DNA of 9,285 nucleotides from positions 1 through 9,285 of the forward strand of contig JAEWEH010000061.1 of NCBI GenBank assembly GCA_023389535.1. The letters are read 5' to 3'. Both the position numbers and the translations under genes were made by a program. The stretch is from Pseudomonadota bacterium. Its GTDB lineage: Bacteria > Pseudomonadota > Gammaproteobacteria > Burkholderiales > Burkholderiaceae_B. The notes under the pieces were generated by a model. That model was not told the DNA's origin. It made no database searches and saw only the letters and a list, made by a program, of their open reading frames with translations. This document shows, one piece after another, positions 1 through 6,456 of the stretch (position 1 is its first letter; each line of letters starts with the position of its first letter).

Positions 1-1345
1 GATCATGATCTTCGGTGCCATCATGCCAGCGTTCGTCGGCTTCGCGAACTGGATGATTCCGCTGCAGATCGGCGCATCCGACATGGCCTTCGCCCGGATG
101 AACAACTTCAGCTTCTGGCTGCTGCCCATTGGCGCCATCCTGTTCACCGTGTCGTTTTTCGTGCCTGGTGGCGCCAACGCCGCTGGCTGGACCATGTATG
201 CGCCGCTGTCGCTGCAGATGGGTCCCGGCATGGATTTCAACATCTTTGCCGTGCACATCCTGGGCGCTTCGTCCATCATGGGTGCGATCAACATCATCGT
301 CACCATCCTGAACATGCGTGCACCCGGCATGACGCTGATGAAGATGCCGCTGTTCTGCTGGACCTGGCTGATCACGGCCTACCTGTTGCTGGCCATCATG
401 CCGGTGCTGGCTGCTGCCGTCACCATGCTGCTGACCGACCGCCACTTCGGCACGGCCTTCTTCAACGCCGCTGCAGGCGGCGACCCGGTCCTCTATCAGC
501 ACGTTTTCTGGTTCTTCGGCCACCCCGAAGTCTACGTGATGATCCTGCCGGCCTTCGGTATCGTTTCGGCAGTCGTCCCGGCATTCTCGCGCAAGCCCCT
601 GTTCGGCTATGCCTCCATGGTCTACGCGACCGCCGCCATCGCCATCCTGTCCTTCCTGGTCTGGGCGCACCACATGTTCGCCACGGGCATGCCGGTTACC
701 GGCCAGCTGTACTTCATGTACGCCACCATGCTGATTTCCATCCCGACCGGGGTGAAGGTGTTCAACTGGGTCGCCACGATGTGGCGCGGGTCCCTGACTT
801 TTGAAACCCCCATGCTGTTCGCCATCGGCTTTATCTTTGTGTTCACCATCGGCGGCTTCACCGGCCTGATCCTGGCCGTGGCCCCCATCGACATCGCCGT
901 ACACGATACCTACTACGTCATCGCTCACTTTCACTATGTGATGGTGGCCGGTTCGCTGTTCGGCATGTACGCTGGCGCCTACTACTGGCTGCCCAAATGG
1001 ACGGGCCGCATGTACGACGAAAAGCTGGGCAAATGGCACTTCTGGTCCAGCATGATCTCGTTCAACATCACCTTCTTCCCGATGCACTTCCTGGGCCTGG
1101 CAGGCATGCCCCGCCGCTACGCGGACTATGCCGCCCAGTTCACCAGCTTCAACGAAATCGCCACGATCGGCGCGTTCTGGTTCGGTTTCTCGCAGCTGAT
1201 CTTCCTGTGGCTGGCCATCAAGGCGTGGCGCGGCCATGGTGAACCAGCCGCCGCCAAATCGTGGGAAGGCGCCACGGGACTGGAATGGACGGTGCCGTCG
1301 CCCGCGCCTTTCCATACCTTTGTAACGCCGCCAGTCGTCAAGTAA
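1..1345 (+). CDS. ctaD: Cytochrome c oxidase subunit I (aa3-type), 5'-truncated
   Basis: Catalytic subunit of the proton-pumping aa3 oxidase in the inner membrane; it holds heme a, heme a3 and CuB and reduces O2 to water. The frame is open at the left edge, so the gene starts upstream; roughly 80-100 N-terminal residues are missing, including the first heme a histidine. Numbering from the ATG at base 5, the sequence shows GHPEVY (H173, E175, Y177: CuB ligand, D-channel glutamate, cross-linked tyrosine), WAHHM (H222, H223: CuB ligands), PTGVK (K251: K-channel lysine) and HFHYV (H308 heme a3, H310 heme a). Spacings of 49 and 135 residues from H173 match the Paracoccus enzyme as I recall it. The D-channel entrance is seen as [10 protein letters not shown] (D26, N33). 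The glutamate in GHPEVY makes it A1-type. No residue needed for catalysis is missing from the visible part. ctaC is expected upstream. Confidence 0.98.
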   Translation, partial: IMIFGAIMPAFVGFANWMIPLQIGASDMAFARMNNFSFWLLPIGAILFTVSFFVPGGANAAGWTMYAPLSLQMGPGMDFNIFAVHILGASSIMGAINIIVTILNMRAPGMTLMKMPLFCWTWLITAYLLLAIMPVLAAAVTMLLTDRHFGTAFFNAAAGGDPVLYQHVFWFFGHPEVYVMILPAFGIVSAVVPAFSRKPLFGYASMVYATAAIAILSFLVWAHHMFATGMPVTGQLYFMYATMLISIPTGVKVFNWVATMWRGSLTFETPMLFAIGFIFVFTIGGFTGLILAVAPIDIAVHDTYYVIAHFHYVMVAGSLFGMYAGAYYWLPKWTGRMYDEKLGKWHFWSSMISFNITFFPMHFLGLAGMPRRYADYAAQFTSFNEIATIGAFWFGFSQLIFLWLAIKAWRGHGEPAAAKSWEGATGLEWTVPSPAPFHTFVTPPVVK

Positions 1346-1360
1346 GCAAGGCTATATACC

Positions 1361-1471
1361 ATGACCCCCGAACAACGCCGCAAGAACCGCAATACCGCCC
1401 TGGCACTCGTCATACTGGTGATACTGGTGATGTTGTGGGCCTTCTGGCGCGGCGGGTCACTGGGGGGTTGA
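1361..1471 (+). CDS. 36-residue membrane peptide, cytochrome oxidase small assembly protein type
   Basis: A very short ORF in the gap after ctaD: 36 codons starting MTPEQRRKNRN, then one hydrophobic helix (about residues 12-29, ending in LWAFW) and a Gly-rich tail. A weak AAGG (1348-1351) lies about 9 bases before the ATG, 15 bases after the ctaD stop. Basic N-terminus followed by a single helix predicts a cytoplasmic N-terminus. Tiny proteins of this form, often starting MTPEQ/KRRN, follow ctaD in many betaproteobacteria and are annotated as cytochrome oxidase small assembly proteins. Position, length and N-terminus fit that family; a precise molecular role is not established to my knowledge. 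It contains a perfect 9-base tandem repeat in the helix. In relatives as I remember them, a Cox11 gene follows; here DUF2970 follows after 9 bases. Confidence 0.8.
   Translation: MTPEQRRKNRNTALALVILVILVMLWAFWRGGSLGG
1412..1429 (+). repeat. Perfect tandem repeat, 2 x 9 bp
   Basis: The unit ATACTGGTG occurs twice in direct succession, in frame, inside the 36-residue peptide gene and encodes Ile-Leu-Val twice in the transmembrane helix. A third, degenerate copy may follow. It looks like a small in-frame slippage duplication that lengthens the helix by three residues. Confidence 0.7.
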
Positions 1472-1480
1472 AGCAGTAAC

Positions 1481-1705
1481 ATGACTCAGGACATCAAAGA
1501 ACTCTCGCGCCGGAAGCTGAATTTCTTCCAGACCATGAAAGCGGTAGCGTGGGGGTTCTTCGGGGTGCGCAAGGGCAAGGGCTACACGGAAGACATCGCC
1601 AACCTGAACCCGGTGCACCTGATCATTGCCGGCATTATTGCGGCCATCGTCTTTGTGGTAGGGCTGGTGCTGGTTGCCCGCTGGTTCATCGGCTATCTGA
1701 CCTAA
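1481..1705 (+). CDS. DUF2970 family small membrane protein
   Basis: 74 residues. The N-terminal half is basic and amphipathic (KELSRRKLNFFQTMKAVAW, then FFGVRKGKGYTEDIANLNP), followed by a single hydrophobic helix at about residues 48-70 (HLIIAGIIAAIVFVVGLVLV). The pattern 'F..T.KAV.W.FFG.RKG..Y..D...LNP' followed by a C-terminal helix is the DUF2970 signature. These proteins are regularly found next to ctaE in beta- and gammaproteobacteria and are presumed to be oxidase accessory or assembly factors, but I know of no proven function. The ATG lies 9 bases after the preceding stop with no clear Shine-Dalgarno, so it is probably translated by coupling. An AT-rich stretch separates it from ctaE. 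Confidence 0.88.
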   Translation: MTQDIKELSRRKLNFFQTMKAVAWGFFGVRKGKGYTEDIANLNPVHLIIAGIIAAIVFVVGLVLVARWFIGYLT

Positions 1706-1729
1706 TAATTTTTAAATTCAATAATTCGC

Positions 1730-1735
1730 AGGAGA
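1730..1735 (+). promoter_or_regulatory. Ribosome binding site of ctaE
   Basis: AGGAGA lies 5 bases before the ATG at 1741. It selects this ATG although the same frame stays open far upstream through the DUF2970 gene, so the ctaE product begins MSASHLAQ and not earlier. Confidence 0.85.
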
Positions 1736-1740
1736 ACACC

Positions 1741-2616
1741 ATGAGTGCAAGTCACTTGGCTCAGGGCAAAGAGGCACCCTACTATTACGTGCCCGCCGAC
1801 TCAGTCCACCCGGTCCGGGCAAGCTTTGCCTTGCTCCTGACCCTGCTGGGCGCCGCCTTTTGGATCAACAGCTACGCCGTGGGCTTCTGGCTGTTCATCG
1901 TGGGCATCCTAAGCTTGTTTGTGGTGCTGTACGGATGGTTCGGCGATGCCATCCGCGAATCCGAAGCGGGCATGAACAGCCAACGCGTTGACCACTCCTA
2001 CCGCTGGAGCATGGCCTGGTTCATTTTCTCTGAAGTCATGTTCTTCGGCGCTTTTTTCGGATCGCTGTGGTTCGCGCGTGAAGTCTCGACCCCCATGCTC
2101 AGCAACCTGGACCACCAGACCCTGCTGTGGCCTAACTTCTCCGGCACCTGGCCTAATTTCGGGCCCGCCGGCGTGGTTCCCGACTTCAAGACGGTAGGCC
2201 CCTTCTGGCTGCCCACCATCAACACCGCGCTGCTGCTGACGTCCGGCCTGACGCTGACCATCTCGCACCATGCCTTGCGCGCCAATCATCGCGGCAAGGC
2301 CATCTTCTGGCTGGCGGCAACCGTCATCCTGGGCTTCACCTTCGTGGCTTGCCAGGCTTACGAATACCACCATGCCTACCAGGATCTGAACCTGCGCTTT
2401 GATTCCGGCGCCTACGGTTCGCTGTTCTACATGCTGACCGGCTTCCACGGCTTCCACGTAATATTGGGCGCCACCTTCCTGACGGTCATCCTGTTCCGCC
2501 TGATCCGCGGCCACTTTACCGCCGACCACCACTTCGGTTTCGAAGGCGCCGCTTGGTACTGGCACTTCGTTGACGTGGTGTGGCTGGGCCTGTACCTGTT
2601 CGTATACTGGTTCTGA
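1741..2616 (+). CDS. ctaE: Cytochrome c oxidase subunit III
   Basis: 291 residues, a normal length for the bacterial subunit with seven transmembrane helices. Subunit III binds structural lipids next to subunit I and protects the enzyme from inactivation during turnover; it has no metal centre. Family marks seen: WFGDAIRES (residues 66-74), the helix III glutamate in FSEVMFFGAFF (E98), LPTINTALLLTSG (157-169), AYEYHHA (206-212), the GFHGFHVILG motif (234-243) and the C-terminal WHFVDVVWLGLY (274-285). A loop rich in Trp, Pro and Asn (about 120-157) sits between helices III and IV, a form common in proteobacterial CtaE. The start at 1741 is preceded by a clear AGGAGA. It is the last gene of the left operon: a strong terminator follows about 30 bases downstream. 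Confidence 0.97.
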   Translation: MSASHLAQGKEAPYYYVPADSVHPVRASFALLLTLLGAAFWINSYAVGFWLFIVGILSLFVVLYGWFGDAIRESEAGMNSQRVDHSYRWSMAWFIFSEVMFFGAFFGSLWFAREVSTPMLSNLDHQTLLWPNFSGTWPNFGPAGVVPDFKTVGPFWLPTINTALLLTSGLTLTISHHALRANHRGKAIFWLAATVILGFTFVACQAYEYHHAYQDLNLRFDSGAYGSLFYMLTGFHGFHVILGATFLTVILFRLIRGHFTADHHFGFEGAAWYWHFVDVVWLGLYLFVYWF

Positions 2617-2644
2617 TCAGGAAACCCACGCATAGCGGTTATAG

Positions 2645-2677
2645 CAAATAAAAAGGCCGGCACATGCCGGCTTTTTT
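2645..2677. terminator. Bidirectional rho-independent terminator
   Basis: A perfect 6-bp GC stem (GCCGGC at 2656-2661 and 2666-2671) with the loop ACAT is followed by six T (2672-2677) and preceded by an A-rich run (2645-2654). The A and T runs can extend the stem and give a U-tract on either strand. It lies between the convergent ends of ctaE and the twin-transmembrane gene and should stop transcription from both sides. The rest of the 120-base spacer (to 2736) shows nothing else I can name. Confidence 0.9.
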
Positions 2678-2736
2678 ACCGTAAGGCCGCCGGATTACCG
2701 GACTTGCGGATCATCGGGCCGCCCAAGGTAAAGATG

Positions 2737-2943
2737 CTAGCGCACGGGCATGCCGGTACTTTGTATCCAGCCCATGTGGTGGGCAAACAGCACGAACAGA
2801 AATAGCGCGATCGACAACCCTATGCGCACTGTCAGCGCATTTACAGTCCGATTGGTGCCGCCTTTATCGCGCATGAGGTAGACCAAAGCAGACGCTAGGC
2901 TCCCTAAGATACCCAGGAACGCTAGGATGACGATGAAACGCAT
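2737..2943 (-). CDS. Twin transmembrane protein, DUF2909-type, on the opposite strand
   Basis: 68 residues beginning MRFIVILAFLG, with two hydrophobic helices (about 2-24 and 41-58) joined by a short charged loop (MRDKGGTNRTVNALTVRIG), then HHMGWI and a short tail. This two-helix hairpin with the conserved 'RD...R.V.ALT.RI..S' linker matches the DUF2909 / twin transmembrane protein family, which recurs between ctaE and the SURF1 gene in beta- and gammaproteobacterial oxidase clusters. The reading frame is open further upstream, but the ATG at 2943 is chosen because GGAGG (2949-2953 on this strand) sits 5 bases before it and because the hydrophobic family N-terminus starts there. It is transcribed toward ctaE and divergently from the SURF1 gene. 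Function unknown; an oxidase assembly role is inferred from position only. Confidence 0.85.
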   Translation of the reverse strand: MRFIVILAFLGILGSLASALVYLMRDKGGTNRTVNALTVRIGLSIALFLFVLFAHHMGWIQSTGMPVR

Positions 2944-2977
2944 TTTGGCCTCCGGTAAAACCTGAATTATTGCAGAC
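2944..2977. promoter_or_regulatory. 34-bp divergent start-to-start spacer
   Basis: The only non-coding DNA between the start of the twin-transmembrane gene (leftward) and the SURF1 gene (rightward). It carries GGAGG for the leftward gene but no clear Shine-Dalgarno for SURF1. It is too short for two separate non-overlapping promoters, so promoter elements must overlap the coding starts or each other. I see no convincing -35/-10 pair or operator. Confidence 0.4.
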
Positions 2978-3874
2978 ATGGCACGCCCGCACACGATATT
3001 ACGCACCATCATCGCCCTGGTCTTGCTTGGCGTGCTGGTAGGCGTGTTTTCCAGCCTTGGGCGTTGGCAGCTGGATCGGGCGGCGCAACGGGATGCCATC
3101 AAGCAGACCATGGAAGCCGGGCGCCAACGCGCGCCCATCCAGCTTGAGGCCGGCATGCCAGGCAATGCACTTGCGCCCTGGCAGGCGGCCAGCGCCCGGG
3201 GGCACTGGCGTCATGATCTCACTGTACTGCTGGAAAACAGGAATTATCAAGGCCGGCCTGGCTATTGGGTGGCTACGCCACTGTTACTGGATGCACCGGC
3301 CATGCAAGACCAGCAGGAACCACAAAGCGTAGAAGCAGGTGCAGCCTCGCCCGCCCGGCCCGCTATACAAGCGACCGCGGTGCTGGTGCTGCGCGGCTGG
3401 CTGCCGCGCCCCATGCAGACGGGGCAGGCGCCACCCGCCATCCCCGCACCGCAAGGCCTGCAGACCGTGCACGGCGAATTGCTGGAGCGGGTCCCACGCT
3501 TATTCGAGCTGTGGTCATGGTCGGACAACAGCGCAACCCGGTTGCCGGCGCATCTGCCCGACCCCGGCCGGCCGATGCCCAGCGTACAAAACCTGGACCT
3601 GCAAGCGTACTCGGCGGCAACTGGCTTAAAATTCATGCCTATCGTGCTGGCCCAGACACCCACAGCGGCTGGCAATAGCTCCCCTGGCGCCGGCGAGAAT
3701 ACCGACCACAGCAGCATGGCGCTGCTGCAGGATTGGCCCGAGCCATCGTTGGATTCGGACAAGAACCGTGGTTATGCCTTGCAATGGTATGGTTTTGCCG
3801 CCATTGCCGGCATTGCTTGGTTGGTCATTGTGTGGCGCCTCCTGCGCCGCCGCAGCGGACACCGTAATCAGTAA
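2978..3874 (+). CDS. SURF1-family oxidase assembly protein
   Basis: 298 residues. SURF1 helps insert heme a into subunit I during aa3 oxidase assembly; bacterial members bind heme a. Layout: N-terminal helix (about 9-27) ending in the motif LGRWQLDRA (27-35), a periplasmic domain with NRNYQGRPGYWVATPL (87-102) and VLVLRGWLPR (135-144), then a C-terminal helix (about 270-288) preceded by GYALQWYGFA (265-274) and followed by a basic tail (RLLRRRSGHR). This is the SURF1 two-helix architecture. It is longer than the ~240-260 residues common in the family because of low-complexity stretches at about 106-133 and 227-246. Oddity: where the family usually has His three residues before the Tyr of the YAxxW motif, this protein has Asn (N263, in DKNRGYALQW). 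It is the first gene of the rightward assembly operon; no strong Shine-Dalgarno precedes its ATG, and an in-frame stop lies 13-15 bases upstream. Confidence 0.93.
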   Translation: MARPHTILRTIIALVLLGVLVGVFSSLGRWQLDRAAQRDAIKQTMEAGRQRAPIQLEAGMPGNALAPWQAASARGHWRHDLTVLLENRNYQGRPGYWVATPLLLDAPAMQDQQEPQSVEAGAASPARPAIQATAVLVLRGWLPRPMQTGQAPPAIPAPQGLQTVHGELLERVPRLFELWSWSDNSATRLPAHLPDPGRPMPSVQNLDLQAYSAATGLKFMPIVLAQTPTAAGNSSPGAGENTDHSSMALLQDWPEPSLDSDKNRGYALQWYGFAAIAGIAWLVIVWRLLRRRSGHRNQ

Positions 3875-3877
3875 GGA
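3873..3877 (+). promoter_or_regulatory. Ribosome binding site deciding a GTG start
   Basis: AAGGA overlaps the SURF1 stop codon and lies 6 bases before GTG at 3884. No ATG is available nearby in frame, so the site supports a GTG start and translational coupling with the SURF1 gene. Confidence 0.75.
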
Positions 3878-3883
3878 ACCATA

Positions 3884-4528
3884 GTGGTCAGTCATTCCTC
3901 CAATACCTCCCAGACCCAACAGAAGCCGCGCTCGATGTGGCCGCTGATATTGATTGTGCTGCTTTGCCTGGCGCCGGTGGTATTCGCCTTATTGGCCTAT
4001 TACGTGCCGTCCCTGGGCCTGCGGCCCAGCGGGACGTCCAATTACGGGACTCTCGTGGAGCCGCAGCGCCCGATGCCCGACGCCCAGGCCCTGCCGCTGG
4101 TCTCGCTGGACGGGCAGCCCTTCGATCTGGAAAGCCTGCGCGGCAAATGGCTGCTGGTCAGCGCGGATTCCGGCGCCTGCCCCGAGTCCTGCGTAAAGAA
4201 ACTGTTCATATTGCGCAACTCGCACGCGAGCCAGGGAAAGAATGTGGAACGCCTCGCCCGCATATGGTTCCTGACCGATGACGTGAAGGTAGACAGCCAG
4301 ATACTGGAAGCCTATAAGGGCACGCACATGTTGCGCGCCGACCCGGCCAAGCTGGCTGCCTTCCTGGCCCCGCAGGCCAGCCCGGCAGACCTGGAAGCGG
4401 CGCTCAAGGCGCCCATGTGGATCATCGACCCGCTGGGCAACCTGATGATGCAGTTTCCCGCCGATGCCGATCCCATATCAGTGCGCGACGACATCAGCAA
4501 ATTGATACGCAATTCCCGCATCGGCTAA
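3884..4528 (+). CDS. Membrane-anchored thioredoxin-fold protein, Sco-like but without the copper-binding His
   Basis: 214 residues, GTG start supported by AAGGA at 3873-3877. Layout: a polar N-terminus, one transmembrane anchor (about 19-40), a short linker with SNYGTLVEP (52-60), then a periplasmic thioredoxin-like domain. RGKWLLVSADSGACPESC (86-103) is the Sco/peroxiredoxin-type strand and active-site loop with a CxxxC pair (C99, C103), followed by an FILRNSH helix and a later IIDPLGNLMMQFP strand (180-192). Sco proteins carry a copper-ligand His shortly before the 'yIID..G' strand; here the matching stretch is EAALKAPMWIID, with no His. It may therefore be a thiol-disulfide reductase or partner for Sco/CuA assembly and not a copper carrier; that is inference. 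Such proteins between SURF1 and ctaA in proteobacterial clusters are often annotated only as hypothetical or, misleadingly, as oxidase subunits. The next gene starts 7 bases after its stop. Confidence 0.85.
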   Translation: MVSHSSNTSQTQQKPRSMWPLILIVLLCLAPVVFALLAYYVPSLGLRPSGTSNYGTLVEPQRPMPDAQALPLVSLDGQPFDLESLRGKWLLVSADSGACPESCVKKLFILRNSHASQGKNVERLARIWFLTDDVKVDSQILEAYKGTHMLRADPAKLAAFLAPQASPADLEAALKAPMWIIDPLGNLMMQFPADADPISVRDDISKLIRNSRIG

Positions 4529-4535
4529 GACAGCA

Positions 4536-5549
4536 ATGGTTGAACGCATTACCTCCCGTTATCGCAAACTGGTATTCCTGACGTGGTTCCTGACGCTGGA
4601 CCTGATCATGTTCGGCGCCTTCGTGCGTCTGACTGATTCCGGCCTGGGCTGTCCTGACTGGCCCGGCTGCTATGGCAAGATCACCCCCATCGGCGCCAGC
4701 GGCCATATTGAGGCGGCGCTGGAAGCCATGCCTTATGGCGCCGTGAGCTTTTCCAAAGCCTGGATAGAAATGATCCACCGCTACGTGGGGTCTATTCTGG
4801 GCATGATGATCATAGGCATCGTGTATTTTGCCTGGCGCTACCGCCGCGAATTGGGCAATACGCCACGGCTCGCGATCGTGACCCTGATCGCTGTCTGTGT
4901 ACAGGGCGCTTTTGGCGCGTGGACGGTCACTCACCAGCTGATGCCGCTGGTCGTCACGACCCACTTGCTGGGCGGCATGCTGCTGTTGGGCCTGATGACT
5001 TGGCTGGCCGCCCGGGAAAAAACGCACCTGCCCGTCAGCCCCGCCGCAGTGCGCTGGCTGCCCTGGACCGCGGGCGGATTGCTTTTGCTGTTTGCCCAGA
5101 TTGCCCTGGGCGGTTGGGTCAGCACCAATTACGCCGCATTGGCCTGCATGGATTTTCCGATGTGCCACGGGGAATGGGTGCCCGATATGGACTTCCATGG
5201 CGGTTATTCCCTGTTCCGCGCCCTGGGCATGCTGCCTTCGGGTGAAATGATCTCGCAGCACGCCCTGACGGCCATCCATTGGGTACATCGCAATTTCGCC
5301 TTCCTGGTATTCGCCTACCTGGGCGTTCTGGCGTGGAAACTAAGGTCGGACGACGGATTGCGCGGACCGGCGACCCTGGTGCTGGGCTTGTTGCTGGCGC
5401 AGTTTCTTACCGGCCTGACCACCATATTTTTCCAGTGGCCCCTATTGATCGCCGTACTGCACAATGGCGGCGCTGCCGGCTTGGTACTGGCAACGGTCAC
5501 CTTACTCGTGCGCCTATCTCGTGCCCAAAGGGCTAAAATACCGGCATGA
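4536..5549 (+). CDS. ctaA: Heme A synthase (COX15/CtaA family)
   Basis: 337 residues, polytopic with eight predicted helices in two similar four-helix halves. It oxidises the C8 methyl of heme O to the formyl group of heme A. Conserved marks: [16 protein letters not shown] (30-45) with a CX5C pair (C39, C45); EMIHRYVG (H81); TTHLLGG (H143); a second CX5C in ACMDFPMC (C204, C210); [10 protein letters not shown] (H248, H251); AVLHNGG (H309). H81 and H143 in the first half and H251 (or H248) and H309 in the second correspond to the heme-ligating histidines of the family, and the Cys pairs lie in the extracytoplasmic loops after helices 1 and 5. Nothing essential is missing. The start lies 7 bases after the previous stop without a strong Shine-Dalgarno, and the stop overlaps the ctaB start (ATGA), so translation is likely coupled. 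Confidence 0.97.
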   Translation: MVERITSRYRKLVFLTWFLTLDLIMFGAFVRLTDSGLGCPDWPGCYGKITPIGASGHIEAALEAMPYGAVSFSKAWIEMIHRYVGSILGMMIIGIVYFAWRYRRELGNTPRLAIVTLIAVCVQGAFGAWTVTHQLMPLVVTTHLLGGMLLLGLMTWLAAREKTHLPVSPAAVRWLPWTAGGLLLLFAQIALGGWVSTNYAALACMDFPMCHGEWVPDMDFHGGYSLFRALGMLPSGEMISQHALTAIHWVHRNFAFLVFAYLGVLAWKLRSDDGLRGPATLVLGLLLAQFLTGLTTIFFQWPLLIAVLHNGGAAGLVLATVTLLVRLSRAQRAKIPA

Positions 5550-6436
5550 CTACCGCTTCCGTCCCCGCGCAACCCCTGTTGCGCCAATATCTGGTCCTGA
5601 CCAAGCCGCGCGTTACGCAACTGGCTGTATTTTGCGCGGTCATCGGCATGTTCCTGGCCACGCCGGGCCTGCCGGACCTGGGCAAGGTCCTGGCTGGAAC
5701 CATCGGTATCTGGCTGCTGGCCGCTGCGGCTTTTGCCGTCAACTGCCTGATCGAACAGGAAATCGACGCGCGCATGCTGCGCACCGCCCGGCGGGCGACG
5801 GCCCGTGGCACCATCAGCAATTTTCAGGTCATAGCCTTTTCCGGGGCCCTGGGCGGCCTGGGCATGCTGGTGCTATACAACCTGGTCAACCCCCTGACCA
5901 TGTGGCTGACCTTCGCCACCTTCGTCGGCTATGCCATTATCTACACCATGGTGCTCAAGCCGCTGACACCTCAGAATATCGTCATCGGCGGGCTGTCGGG
6001 CGCCATGCCGCCCGCGCTGGGCTGGGCCACCGTGGCCGATTCGGTCCCTGCCGAAGCCTGGATACTGGTGTTGATCATCTTCATCTGGACGCCCCCTCAC
6101 TTCTGGGCGCTGGCCCTGTACCGCAACAACGACTATGCCAAGGCGGGCCTGCCCATGCTGCCCGTCACGCATGGCAAGCAGTTCACCAGGCTGCATATTC
6201 TGCTCTACAGCATCGCTTTGTTCGCCGCCACATTGCTGCCTTATATCGTGCGCATGAGCGGCGTGTTCTATCTGGCCTGCGCAGTGGTGCTTAGCGGCCT
6301 GTTCGTGGTCTACGCATGGCGGCTGTACAAGGAATATTCCGACGAACTGTCGCGCAAGCTTTTCCGCTTTTCCATTCTTTATCTGGCTTTGCTATTTGCG
6401 GCGCTGTTGGTTGATCACTGGCTGAAGCTGGCCTGA
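5546..6436 (+). CDS. ctaB: Protoheme IX farnesyltransferase (heme O synthase)
   Basis: 296 residues, a UbiA-superfamily integral membrane prenyltransferase that transfers farnesyl from farnesyl diphosphate to heme B, giving heme O for CtaA. Family marks: [17 protein letters not shown] (18-34), the first Asp-rich region in [15 protein letters not shown] (66-80), [17 protein letters not shown] (133-149) and [10 protein letters not shown] (151-160), and [17 protein letters not shown] (181-197) followed by KAGLPMLPV (199-207). The NxxxE form of the first motif, where E. coli CyoE has Asp, is what I remember from betaproteobacterial enzymes and is not a defect. After RTARR this copy has Ala where Pro is usual (RTxxRP), a minor change. 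The ATG overlaps the ctaA stop by 4 bases. Also known as cyoE; the context with ctaA favours ctaB. Confidence 0.97.
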   Translation: MTTASVPAQPLLRQYLVLTKPRVTQLAVFCAVIGMFLATPGLPDLGKVLAGTIGIWLLAAAAFAVNCLIEQEIDARMLRTARRATARGTISNFQVIAFSGALGGLGMLVLYNLVNPLTMWLTFATFVGYAIIYTMVLKPLTPQNIVIGGLSGAMPPALGWATVADSVPAEAWILVLIIFIWTPPHFWALALYRNNDYAKAGLPMLPVTHGKQFTRLHILLYSIALFAATLLPYIVRMSGVFYLACAVVLSGLFVVYAWRLYKEYSDELSRKLFRFSILYLALLFAALLVDHWLKLA

Positions 6437-6456
6437 CTGCCGTTCCAGGAAATTCT

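Noticed and set aside
1549..1740. Long upstream extension of the ctaE frame, overlapping DUF2970
   Set aside because: The upstream part translates to Arg/His/Gly-rich sequence typical of a shadow frame; AGGAGA at 1730 marks the ATG at 1741 and the family N-terminus starts there.
1909..2565. 218-codon ORF on the - strand opposite ctaE
   Set aside because: Anti-sense shadow of a clear subunit III gene; composition is unlike a protein and no family is recognisable.
2681..2730. Further inverted repeats after the terminator (CCGG-rich)
   Set aside because: Only short 4-bp palindromes without a convincing stem or U-tract.
2944..3165. Upstream extension of the twin-transmembrane gene to 142 codons
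   Set aside because: It would overlap the SURF1 gene by almost 190 bases; the ATG at 2943 has GGAGG at ideal spacing and gives the family N-terminus.
4494..5288. 264-codon ORF on the - strand opposite ctaA
   Set aside because: Gln/His/Gly-rich translation typical of the antisense of membrane-protein codons; the + strand gene has all heme A synthase motifs.
5464..6294. 276-codon ORF on the + strand overlapping ctaB
   Set aside because: Out-of-frame shadow of ctaB, rich in Arg, His and Ala, with no motif.
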